A stretch of DNA of 40,092 nt, taken from contig CADAOK010000035.1 in NCBI GenBank assembly GCA_902789515.1, positions 1-40,092 of the forward strand, in the 5' to 3' direction. Source of the stretch: Oscillospiraceae bacterium. Its GTDB lineage: Bacteria; Bacillota; Clostridia; Saccharofermentanales; Saccharofermentanaceae. Numbering within the stretch: the stretch's first letter is position 1; each line of letters opens with the position of its first letter. Shown piece after piece: positions 1-7,913 of this stretch. Under the pieces are notes generated by a model that was given only the letters and a program-made list of their open reading frames with translations, ran no database searches and was not told where the DNA came from. The translations under genes and the position numbers were made by a program.

Positions 1-806
1 GCAGTAGGCTTCGGAGTATAGTCATAAAGTACTCTGTTAATACCGGGTACTTCATGAGTGATACGGTCAGTGATCCTGCACATGAGGTCATACTCGATGG
101 GCTCGACAGTAACCTGAACAACATCAGTTGTGTTGATCGCACGGACGATGCAGAGCCACTCGAAAGCTCTCTTGCCGTCCTTGATGCCTGTTGACTTGAA
201 ATCGGGAACGACAGTGAAGTACTGCCATACCTTGCCTGCGAGACCTGCCTTCTCGAACTCTTCGCGGAGGATCGCATCAGATTCTCTTACTGCTTCGAGT
301 CTGTCTCTGGTAATTGCACCGGGACATCTTACGCCGAGACCGGGACCCGGGAACGGCTGACGGTAAACCATCTTGTCGGGCAGACCGAGTGCGGAACCTA
401 CAACACGAACTTCATCCTTGTAGAGATATTTAACGGGTTCAACAAGCTCGAAATCGAGTTCCGGAGGCAGACCGCCGACGTTGTGATGAGCCTTGATGCC
501 CTGCTCGCTCTCGAGGATATCGGGGTATATGGTACCCTGAGCGAGGAAAGAGATGCCGTCGAGCTTTGCTGCTTCTTCAGCGAAGACCTTAATGAATTCC
601 TCGCCGATGATGTGGCGCTTCTGCTCGGGATCCGTAACACCTTCAAGAAGTCCGAGGAATCTGTCATCGACTCCGCCCGAGAGCGCGAGTAAGACTTTCT
701 TGTCACCCACCTGCTCCTTGATAGCCGCAATCTGCTCATCAATGAAGCTGTTTGCCAGTTCCCGTGTCGTAATGCGCTTCAGAGAATCAGGTCTTTTGTC
801 TGCCAT
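1..806 (-). CDS. guaA: GMP synthase, ATP-pyrophosphatase subunit/domain; partial at window edge, internal deletion
   Basis: GMP synthase aminates XMP to GMP using ATP. The visible 268 residues hold the ATP-pyrophosphatase and dimerisation domains: an SGGVD loop at residues 43-47, then DPEQKR, the AHHNVGGLP segment, QPFPGPGLG and the C-terminal INRVLYDYTPKPT. Only about six residues lie beyond the window. The ATG at 806 follows AGGGGG. The start sits directly before the PP-loop domain, so no glutamine amidotransferase domain is fused, and the opposite side holds pyk; the amidotransferase would have to be a separate gene, as in split GuaA systems. After SGGVD the chain jumps to DRFLGLL. Known GuaA proteins carry about 50 residues there, including the serine of SGGVDS. 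This in-frame gap (near 660-668) should abolish ATP binding. It is a real lesion or an assembly error. Family assignment is firm; function is doubtful. Confidence 0.88.
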   Translation of the reverse strand, partial: MADKRPDSLKRITTRELANSFIDEQIAAIKEQVGDKKVLLALSGGVDDRFLGLLEGVTDPEQKRHIIGEEFIKVFAEEAAKLDGISFLAQGTIYPDILESEQGIKAHHNVGGLPPELDFELVEPVKYLYKDEVRVVGSALGLPDKMVYRQPFPGPGLGVRCPGAITRDRLEAVRESDAILREEFEKAGLAGKVWQYFTVVPDFKSTGIKDGKRAFEWLCIVRAINTTDVVQVTVEPIEYDLMCRITDRITHEVPGINRVLYDYTPKPT

Positions 807-840
807 GATATGTACCCCCTGGAAATAGATTTTTAGCGTA

Positions 841-870
841 TCTGTATTTTACATTAAAATGCGTTACAAT
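841..870. promoter_or_regulatory. Overlapping divergent promoters for guaA and pyk
   Basis: On the minus strand TTGTAA (864-869) and TACAGA (841-846) are 17 bp apart and face guaA. On the plus strand TACAAT (865-870) is a good -10 for pyk, with only a weak -35 (CTGTAT, 842-847). The two elements occupy nearly the same bases, so polymerase binding in the two directions would be mutually exclusive. Assigned by motif only. Confidence 0.4.
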
Positions 871-900
871 AGGGGCGAATTTCATGGAGAGGAAACACTT

Positions 901-2316
901 ATGCGTAAGACTAAGATCATATGTACTATAGGCCCTGCATCTGCCAACGAAGAGACGTTGGCCAAGATGTTCGAAGCGGGAATGAACGTCGCGAGACTGA
1001 ACTTCTCCCACGGCACACACGAAGAGCATCAGGAGAAGATCGACCTCATCAAGAAGGTCAGGGAGGACATGCATCTTCCTATTGCGATCATGCTCGACAC
1101 CAAGGGCCCCGAATACAGGATCAAGACATTCAAGGATCACAAGATCGAGCTTAATGACGGAGATAAGTTCACACTGACCACAGACGATATCGAAGGCGAC
1201 GAGACAAAGGTAGCCGTTACTTATAAAGATCTTCCCAAGCAGCTCAAGAAGGGCGACAGGGTCCTCATCAACAACGGACTCGTTATCCTCGAGGTGGCGG
1301 ATATCAGCGGCACGAATGTCGAGTGCGATGTCATCACGGGCGGAGTCCTGTCCGACAGAAAGAGCATGAACTTCCCGAACAAGGTCATGACCGGCGATTA
1401 CCTGAGTGAGCAGGACAAGTCGGATCTCCTTTTCGGCATCAAGAATGACGTGGACTTCGTTGCGGCTTCGTTCGTATCCACAAAGAGTGATATGGAGGAG
1501 ATAAGGACTTTCCTCGACAATAACGGCGGCGAAGGCATCGAGGTAATCGCCAAGATTGAGAACCGTGCCGGCGTCGACAACATTGACGAGATCTGCGAGA
1601 TCGCTTCCGGCATCATGATCGCCAGAGGCGACCTCGGAGTTGAGATACCTTTCGTCGAAGTCCCGAGCATCCAGAAGAGACTCATCAAGCGCTGCAGACT
1701 CCTCGGCCGCCGTGTCATCACCGCGACAGAGATGCTTGAATCAATGATCACCAACCCGAGGCCGACCAGAGCCGAGATCTCCGACGTCGCGAATGCCGTT
1801 TACGACGGTTCTTCCGCGATCATGCTCTCCGGCGAATCCGCTGCCGGCAAGTATCCTGTCGAGGCAGTAAAGGCAATGGCAAACGTAGCCGAGTACACAG
1901 AAGCAAACATCAACTACAAGGAAAGATTCAAGAAGCAGGAATTCAAGATCAGGAGCAACCTCGACGCGATCTCACATGCTACCTGCGCAATGGCAGTCGA
2001 CGTCAACGCGAAATGCATCGTCGTCCACTCCAAGTCCGGTATCACCGCAAGGATGGTATCCAGGTTCAGATGCCCGATCGACATCATCGGCATGACCACA
2101 TCAGAACACATCTGGAGGAGACTGAGCCTGAGCTGGGGTGTTATCCCGATCCTCAACGAGGAGTTCAATTCGACCGACGTAATGTTCTATCACGGTTTCC
2201 AGGTCGCCAAGGAGATCATGAACCTTCAGGAAGGCGACAATGTCGTCATAACCGGCGGACTGATCAACGGAACAAACGGCAATACGAATACTATTAAGGT
2301 CGAAACGGTTCAGTAA
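901..2316 (+). CDS. pyk: Pyruvate kinase
   Basis: Cytoplasmic glycolytic enzyme converting phosphoenolpyruvate and ADP to pyruvate and ATP. The 471-residue product is full length for the short form without a C-terminal PEP-utiliser extension. It opens with KTKIICTIGPAS and carries ARLNFSHGTHEEH, MLDTKGPE, the active-site IAKIENRAGVDNIDEI region, IMIARGDLGVEIP and ATEMLESMI before the regulatory C-terminal domain (HSKSGITARMVSRFR). A longer reading frame opens at 859, but GGAGAGGAAA just before the ATG at 901 and the standard N-terminus favour 901. It is monocistronic and divergent from guaA; the next operon has its own promoter candidate. Confidence 0.97.
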   Translation: MRKTKIICTIGPASANEETLAKMFEAGMNVARLNFSHGTHEEHQEKIDLIKKVREDMHLPIAIMLDTKGPEYRIKTFKDHKIELNDGDKFTLTTDDIEGDETKVAVTYKDLPKQLKKGDRVLINNGLVILEVADISGTNVECDVITGGVLSDRKSMNFPNKVMTGDYLSEQDKSDLLFGIKNDVDFVAASFVSTKSDMEEIRTFLDNNGGEGIEVIAKIENRAGVDNIDEICEIASGIMIARGDLGVEIPFVEVPSIQKRLIKRCRLLGRRVITATEMLESMITNPRPTRAEISDVANAVYDGSSAIMLSGESAAGKYPVEAVKAMANVAEYTEANINYKERFKKQEFKIRSNLDAISHATCAMAVDVNAKCIVVHSKSGITARMVSRFRCPIDIIGMTTSEHIWRRLSLSWGVIPILNEEFNSTDVMFYHGFQVAKEIMNLQEGDNVVITGGLINGTNGNTNTIKVETVQ

Positions 2317-2383
2317 ACTTTCCGTTTTCTGATTTGGTAACGTAAAATAGCATTTTTGACACACGATTGCCACATCGTATGTG

Positions 2384-2412
2384 TTAAATAGAAGGGGTTA
2401 TCATAGTATAAT
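2384..2412 (+). promoter_or_regulatory. Promoter candidate for the 2462-7777 operon
   Basis: A perfect -10 TATAAT lies at 2407-2412, 17 bp after a poor -35 (TTAAAT, 2384-2389). A consensus TTGACA at 2356-2361 lies further up with TATGTG at 2378-2383 (16 bp) as a possible second -10. An imperfect dyad (ACACGAT/ATCGTATGTGT, 2361-2384) lies between them and may be an operator. The rest of 2317-2461 shows nothing else clear. Confidence 0.45.
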
Positions 2413-2461
2413 CCCTTTGTGCTTCAGAGGGCACATGAGGATAAGTAGGTAAGAATTTAAT

Positions 2462-3658
2462 ATGGGTCTTTCTGACAAGGATAACAGTTCTTTCCCGAAA
2501 GAGACTGAGACGCGGGTGCGCCCGGGTTCGCAGCTCCCTTCAGAGGAGAAGAAGCCTGAGACTGCGGCTGCAAAGCGCGCGGCAGGTTCTGCTGCATCCA
2601 AAACCAAGAGCAAAGCAAAGGTTAAGGCCAAGCCGCCCAAGGCTCATAAGTCTGCGGATGAGACTGCCGGCAAGTATGCCATGTCGGTCATACCCAAGGC
2701 ATATGAGACACTCATTCCAGACGATATCCCGGAATTCGAAGATACACCCGAGAGACGCGCTCTTGTTGAGAAGCGTAAGAAAGGCCATTTCAGAAGGAAG
2801 TTAAGAGACTGGGGAATATTTACCGGTTACCTTACACCGAGCCTTCTCGGCGTTATGGTGTTCTTCTTCCTGCCGCTCATCCTGCTCCTTAAGACTTCAT
2901 TCCAGAAGTCACCTACGAATGCGGACTTTGTCGGTTTCCGTAACTACGAGAGAGTACTGACCAATGCCGCGTTCATATCAGCTTCAAAGAATACACTGAC
3001 ATTCGCGCTCATCTCCGTTCCGCTTGCGGTTGTCCTTGCACTGTTTTTGGCGATGCTCCTCAACTCGGGACTTCCGGGCAAGTCGGTGTTCAGGAGTATC
3101 CTTCTCAACCCGATGATGGTACCGGTCGCATCCGTCGTGCTCATATGGCAGGTGTTCTTCTCATACAACGGCGTCATCAACGGATGGACGGCACAGCTGT
3201 TCTCATGGGATAAGATCGACTGGCTCAAATCGCAATATGCGCAGATAGTCATCATGTTATTGTTCTTATGGAAGAACCTGGGTTATAACATGGTCCTCTT
3301 CCTTGCGGCTCTGAATGCGATACCGTCCGAGATACTCGAATCCGCATCGCTGGACGGCGCGGGCCCGGTCAAGCGTTTCTTCGCCATAAAGCTTCATTAC
3401 TTAAGCCCGACGATTTTCTTTGTCGGCATCATGTCGCTCATCAATTCATTCAAGATATTCAGGGAAGTCTACCTTCTTACGGGTGACTATCCGTTCGATA
3501 ACCTTTACATGCTGCAGCACTTCATGAACAACAAGTTCACGCAGCTCGACTACAGCCTGCTCTCTTCAGGCGCCATCGTAATGTGTATCGCGATGATCAT
3601 CATCGTAGGTATACTGTTCTATTCCGAATCCAAGTTTGATTCGGATGTGGAGGAATAA
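2462..3658 (+). CDS. ABC transporter permease, MalF/UgpA type, with long N-terminal extension
   Basis: Integral membrane permease of the carbohydrate-uptake (CUT1) family. Residues about 120-398 form the usual six-helix core, from GYLTPSLLGVMVFFFLPL onwards. The coupling (EAA) loop reads ESASLDGAGPVKRFFAIKL, close to consensus but with H where a proline is normal after I-x-L. The first ~110 residues are an added cytoplasmic, low-complexity tail rich in Lys, Ala, Pro, Ser and Glu (AAKRAAGSAASKTKSKAKVK), which ordinary CUT1 permeases of about 290-300 residues lack. It leads an operon with a 3-bp gap to the next permease. There is no solute-binding protein or ATPase gene beside it. The fold is confident; substrate and direction of transport are unknown. 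Confidence 0.88.
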   Translation: MGLSDKDNSSFPKETETRVRPGSQLPSEEKKPETAAAKRAAGSAASKTKSKAKVKAKPPKAHKSADETAGKYAMSVIPKAYETLIPDDIPEFEDTPERRALVEKRKKGHFRRKLRDWGIFTGYLTPSLLGVMVFFFLPLILLLKTSFQKSPTNADFVGFRNYERVLTNAAFISASKNTLTFALISVPLAVVLALFLAMLLNSGLPGKSVFRSILLNPMMVPVASVVLIWQVFFSYNGVINGWTAQLFSWDKIDWLKSQYAQIVIMLLFLWKNLGYNMVLFLAALNAIPSEILESASLDGAGPVKRFFAIKLHYLSPTIFFVGIMSLINSFKIFREVYLLTGDYPFDNLYMLQHFMNNKFTQLDYSLLSSGAIVMCIAMIIIVGILFYSESKFDSDVEE

Positions 3659-3661
3659 GCC

Positions 3662-4717
3662 ATGGACGCTGAACTGAGAAAACAACGCAGACTGGCCGCT
3701 ACCAAAGCGAGACGTAATGTCTTTACCGAGACCGTACACCCGAAGTCTTACTTCGAGCAGATGACGGATGCGGAGCGCGAGGCATTCTTTGCAAGAGAGA
3801 AGAAGAGATCCGCGACTGCCCTTAAGCAGAGGAAGGTCAGGAAGACCATACTGACTGCCTTAGGACTTATGATCGCGGCAACGATATCGCTCCTTGCACT
3901 CGTCCCGATCTTCTTTACATTCCTTAATTCGTTCATGTCATCTGATGAGATCATCAACAATTACTCGGTCATCTTCCAGAGTATGTCCGGTCATAATTCT
4001 TCAGGTGCGACATACCTGTCGAGGACACCGGTCCTCAAGCTCATACCTGAGGAAGTAACGATCAAGCAGTACACGACGCTCCTGTTTATGAACCCGGCAT
4101 ATCTGTTCAAGTTCTGGAATTCGATCGTCCTGACGCTTCCGATCGTCGGAGGACAGATGGCGGTCGCTTGCCTTGCGTCTTACAGTTTCGCGAGATACAG
4201 AAAGAAGAGGAGAGAGGTGTTGTTCTTCTCGTACATCATCCTCATGCTCATGCCGTTCCAGGTTACGCTCGTTCCGAACTACATGATCGCGGATGCCCTC
4301 GGGATACTGAACACATATTGGGCCATCATCCTTCCGGGTGTCTTCTCGACCTTTGCGATCTTCCTCCTCACGAAATACATGAGGCAGATACCGTCGGGCT
4401 ATATCGAAGCTGCGACGATAGACGGCGCGACAGAGTGGCAGATCTTTACCAAGATAGCCATACCGCTCTGTAAGAACGCGATATTTGCCCTTACTATCCT
4501 TTTGTTTATAGACTATTGGAACATGGTCGAGCAGCCGCTCGTACTTCTTACCGATACGGAGCTCCAGCCTCTGTCGGTGTTCCTTGCGCAGATAAATGAG
4601 CCGGAGATAGGCATCGCCTTTGCGGCTTCGGCAGTATATATGATTCCGCCCCTGCTGATATTCCTCTGGGGTGAGGAATACCTAGTAGAGGGTATCTCGA
4701 GATCAGGCATTAAGTAA
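3662..4717 (+). CDS. ABC transporter permease, MalG/UgpE type
   Basis: Partner permease of the preceding gene. After a charged N-terminal tail of about 60 residues (ERFF-like EREAFFAREKKRS segment) it has a first helix near residues 63-85, a longer than usual first external loop (about 86-150), then the core helices. The EAA coupling loop, IEAATIDGATEWQIFTKIAIPL when read across residues near 235-256, is canonical for docking to an ATPase. At 351 residues it is about 70 longer than typical MalG homologues (about 280). It ends 13 bp before the adaptor gene, with AACGGAGG before that start, so all four genes are probably one transcript. Its likely ATPase is a shared MsmK/UgpC-type protein such as the one starting at 39838 (inference). 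Confidence 0.88.
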   Translation: MDAELRKQRRLAATKARRNVFTETVHPKSYFEQMTDAEREAFFAREKKRSATALKQRKVRKTILTALGLMIAATISLLALVPIFFTFLNSFMSSDEIINNYSVIFQSMSGHNSSGATYLSRTPVLKLIPEEVTIKQYTTLLFMNPAYLFKFWNSIVLTLPIVGGQMAVACLASYSFARYRKKRREVLFFSYIILMLMPFQVTLVPNYMIADALGILNTYWAIILPGVFSTFAIFLLTKYMRQIPSGYIEAATIDGATEWQIFTKIAIPLCKNAIFALTILLFIDYWNMVEQPLVLLTDTELQPLSVFLAQINEPEIGIAFAASAVYMIPPLLIFLWGEEYLVEGISRSGIK

Positions 4718-4730
4718 CGGAGGATCAAAA

Positions 4731-6461
4731 ATGAAGAACAGGCGTAAGATTATTGTAAGGATCATGGTGGCGTTCGTTGCGGCACTCGCACTTCTGACCT
4801 TCTTTTCAAACACGATCATGAATCTGACTATTCCTAAGGTCATGGGTGAGTATGCGACCAGAGGAAACCTTGCATATACGAATACCGCATCGGGTACCAT
4901 CAAGGTCGAGAATGAGACCAAGCTTACCGGCGTGGAAGGAAGGACGATAGACCAGGTGCTGGTTACCAACTACGATACCGTCGAAGTCGGCGATGTCATT
5001 GCCACGCTCAAGCCTGTCGAGAACACCGATGATCTCGAGACACTTCAGGATAAGCTGACACAGCTCCAGCGTGATAAGGAATATGCGGAGAGGGAACCCG
5101 ACACAAACGACCTGTCTACATACGAGACTGCAGTTGACACTGCACAGGAGTCCCTGACAACTGCTCAGGAAGGACTTACCGCTTCACAGAACAAGCAGGC
5201 TACTATAGATGCTGCAGATTCCACCATCCTTGATCAGTCTGCCCAGCTGGCGACATTCCAGTCAGCGCTGGATTATGCCACAGCCGAGAAAGCGGGATAC
5301 GAAGATCAGATCAAGACGATCGATGATGCCATCTCACCGCTCTCGACACAGTTGCTTGTATACCAGTCATACGGATATGCGATCACTGTCGAGGAAGAGA
5401 CAGGATACTACAGGTTTACCGCTTCAACCGGTGAGACGGAATCCGACCCGATAATAACGGATCCGACAACATGGACGGACGAAGAGAAGATCAGGGATCT
5501 CTGCTTCCAGATCAACCAGTACATCGATGCCAAGGTTCCTCTCCAGGAAGGACTCGACGCTGCACAGGCTGATATAGATTCCAACAGTTCCGCTGTGGCA
5601 GCTTGTGAACTTGCGATCACGAATGCGCAGACGGCAAAAGAAGCTGCGGAAGAGCTTCCTTCTGTATCTGATGCACAGAAACTCGTTGACCAGGCTCAGA
5701 CGACCCTTTCAACAGCACAGCAATCGCTGTCTGACGCGCAGGTCAATGCAGGCATCGAAGCAGATAAGGCGCAGGATGCCGCAGACGACAGAGACAAGGA
5801 GATCGCAGAACTCGAGGTCGAGATCGCAGAACTCGAAGAGAAGATAGGACAGACAGAGATCAAGGCTACGGCAGCCGGTTATGTATACAACCTTTCTATT
5901 GAAGAGGGAACCGTCATGGATAAGAACCAGACGATCGGTTACATTATCCCTGAGTACGACAGAGAGTGCACGGCCACTTTCAGTTTCCCTACAGATGTTG
6001 CTTCAAGACTCAACATCGGTGATGAGATGGATGTTACGGCGGGTTATGTTGATTCCTGCGTGATCATCAATATCAAGCCGGATCCCGAGAACCCGAGAGA
6101 GTACAAGCAGGTCAAGTGCAAGATCGACGATTCGTATGCTTTCCCCGGAGAAGCGATCACGGTCCGTGCAGATAAATCCAACAAGGATTATGAATGCGTC
6201 ATTCCGAGCAGCGCAGTCAACAAGGATAATTCCGGTACATTCGTATATCAGATCATCGGATCATCCAGCCCGCTCGGCGACAAGTACACTGTTAAGCGTG
6301 TCGACGTAACTGTCCAGGATGACGACGGAACATATGCTGCAATTTCCGGCGAGAAGCTGGATAAGGATGCAATGATCGTCGTAAGGAGCGAGAAACCTCT
6401 CGAGGACGGCGAGCGCGTCAGACTTGAAGACTTTGATTCAGACAAGAAGAAAAAATCCTGA
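4731..6461 (+). CDS. HlyD-like membrane fusion/adaptor protein with long coiled coil
   Basis: 576-residue membrane-anchored protein. One N-terminal helix (about 9-30) is followed by a first lipoyl half (GTIKVENETKL...VEVGDVIATLKP, about 55-100), two helical arms rich in Gln, Ala, Thr and Glu (about 105-225 and 280-375), a second lipoyl half (EIKATAAGYVYNLSIEEGTV) and beta-barrel segments near 415-540. A non-helical insertion with YYRFTASTGETESDP and DPTTWTDEEK (about 225-260) sits where the hairpin tip is expected. This is the order found in HlyD/MacA adaptors, which in Gram-positives pair with ABC transporters. Here it follows importer-type permeases and precedes a MacB-like extracellular-domain protein, an unusual set. 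Adaptor fold is well supported; partner and cargo are not known. Confidence 0.85.
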   Translation: MKNRRKIIVRIMVAFVAALALLTFFSNTIMNLTIPKVMGEYATRGNLAYTNTASGTIKVENETKLTGVEGRTIDQVLVTNYDTVEVGDVIATLKPVENTDDLETLQDKLTQLQRDKEYAEREPDTNDLSTYETAVDTAQESLTTAQEGLTASQNKQATIDAADSTILDQSAQLATFQSALDYATAEKAGYEDQIKTIDDAISPLSTQLLVYQSYGYAITVEEETGYYRFTASTGETESDPIITDPTTWTDEEKIRDLCFQINQYIDAKVPLQEGLDAAQADIDSNSSAVAACELAITNAQTAKEAAEELPSVSDAQKLVDQAQTTLSTAQQSLSDAQVNAGIEADKAQDAADDRDKEIAELEVEIAELEEKIGQTEIKATAAGYVYNLSIEEGTVMDKNQTIGYIIPEYDRECTATFSFPTDVASRLNIGDEMDVTAGYVDSCVIINIKPDPENPREYKQVKCKIDDSYAFPGEAITVRADKSNKDYECVIPSSAVNKDNSGTFVYQIIGSSSPLGDKYTVKRVDVTVQDDDGTYAAISGEKLDKDAMIVVRSEKPLEDGERVRLEDFDSDKKKKS

Positions 6462-6472
6462 CGGGGGACAAA

Positions 6473-7777
6473 ATGGCTTTTAAAGACAGCATAAAGGAAT
6501 ACTTCCGCGAGACAGGATCCTCGAACAAGAAAAGGATTAAGAGCATTGTTCTTGCAGCTCCGTTCTGGATAATACTGGCTGCCATCGTCCTGATCTGTGC
6601 AGGATTCATAAGGATATCGGTCCTTACATCAGCCCGCCAGGAGCAGTATATGGCTACCTACTGGGGACAGGGATCTGATGTGTCGTACAGACAGATGAGC
6701 GTTTTAGCGCGCGGGGCAAGACCTGTGGACGATATGACGCCCCTGATGTATGTGAGTTCGGATATATCCCTGCGCAAGTCGGATATCCCTGTTATCAGGG
6801 CTGCGATCCAGGGCACTGTGGATGCTTCAAATCCGAATCTTCCCGAGAAGGCAAAGGGCCTCGATACCGACGGTTCGCCGAAGGGATGGGAGGACTGCTA
6901 TTCCTCATCGGTCATGGCAAACGTAATGCTCGTGAATGAAGAAGAGAAAACATCACAGGATACGATCATACCCAATGTCGATGCCGAGATCATCGGAGTC
7001 GGCGGCAACTATAAAGCTTTCCATCCGTTCAGGTTCCTCTGCGGCGGCTTCCTTCCCGAAGTGCAGATCGACAGGAACCAGATAGTCGTCAACGATATCC
7101 TCGCATGGAACTTCTTTAAGTCTTATGATGTCGCAGGCCGCAAGGTCTCGATCGGCGGTGAGACATTTACCATCATAGGCGTAGTCGAGGAACAGGATAC
7201 GGAGATCGACGGACTGGCCGGTGCGGATAAGCCGAGAGCGTATATCTATTTCGACAGACTTACCATTCTTATTCCCGCAGGTGCCGCAGCATCCACGGCA
7301 GATGCTTCTTATGCGGATCCTTCCACGGGCGGAACTGATTCGGCGGGTTCTTCGGATGTACTTGCCATCCAGTGCTATGAGGCCATGATGCCCGAGCTCG
7401 TTAAGGGTGTTGCAATTACCGACATCAAGGGTGCGCTCCCGACATATGCGCTGACTGACCCGAAGATTTTTGTTCTCAGCAATACGGACAGATACACACT
7501 GGTGAGTGTCTGGGACTGGGTATTCCCGATAGGCGAGACGCAGAGCCAGCTTACGGGTTATGAGCTTCCCTATTGGGAGAGAGCGGCTCAGCTGACCACA
7601 ACGAGGGTGTTCTACGATATGGTCATGATCTTTGCGGGATTCCTTCTCCTCCTGATCGGAGGCATGATGGTATTCCTCAGGTTCCGCAAACCCAAGCCGG
7701 CTTCTGAGACGGCCGATACTGCTGAACCGGATAAGACCGAAGAAGAGATCAAACTGCTGGAAGAACAGACCAAATAA
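6473..7777 (+). CDS. Bitopic membrane protein with MacB-type periplasmic core-like domain
   Basis: 434 residues with a helix near 24-46, a large extracellular region, a second helix near 381-404 and a charged cytoplasmic tail. In the outer domain, residues about 180-245 (FRFLCGGFLPEVQ, QIVVNDILAWNFF, AGRKVSIGGETFTIIGVVEE) follow the pattern of the MacB/FtsX-linked core domain. The FtsX permease domain itself (three further helices after the core) is missing, and a Ser/Ala/Gly-rich stretch near 265-300 replaces part of the fold. It lies 11 bp after the HlyD-like adaptor gene, so the two probably act together outside the membrane. It could be a scaffold or mechanotransmission piece; no enzymatic residues are recognisable. 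Confidence 0.7.
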   Translation: MAFKDSIKEYFRETGSSNKKRIKSIVLAAPFWIILAAIVLICAGFIRISVLTSARQEQYMATYWGQGSDVSYRQMSVLARGARPVDDMTPLMYVSSDISLRKSDIPVIRAAIQGTVDASNPNLPEKAKGLDTDGSPKGWEDCYSSSVMANVMLVNEEEKTSQDTIIPNVDAEIIGVGGNYKAFHPFRFLCGGFLPEVQIDRNQIVVNDILAWNFFKSYDVAGRKVSIGGETFTIIGVVEEQDTEIDGLAGADKPRAYIYFDRLTILIPAGAAASTADASYADPSTGGTDSAGSSDVLAIQCYEAMMPELVKGVAITDIKGALPTYALTDPKIFVLSNTDRYTLVSVWDWVFPIGETQSQLTGYELPYWERAAQLTTTRVFYDMVMIFAGFLLLLIGGMMVFLRFRKPKPASETADTAEPDKTEEEIKLLEEQTK

Positions 7778-7807
7778 TACGCCGGTACAAAATAGAATTA
7801 TCTAAAG

Positions 7808-7842
7808 GAGCGGGGACTGCGAAATAGCATCTCCGCTCTTTA
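7808..7842 (+). terminator. Rho-independent terminator after the four-gene operon
   Basis: GAGCGGGGA (7808-7816) pairs with TCTCCGCTC (7830-7838), nine pairs with one G-U, a 13-nt loop and a short CTTTA tail. It separates the transporter-like operon from the flotillin gene. Confidence 0.7.
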
Positions 7843-7913
7843 ATCTGCCGTTATTTATTCGTATCACCCCCTCGGATATCATTTATCTCAGAAAATGAAA
7901 GGAGGGCAAGAAA

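Noticed and set aside
807-900. Riboswitch such as a purine aptamer before guaA
   Set aside because: The gap is only about 90 bp and shared with divergent promoters; no conserved aptamer core is visible.
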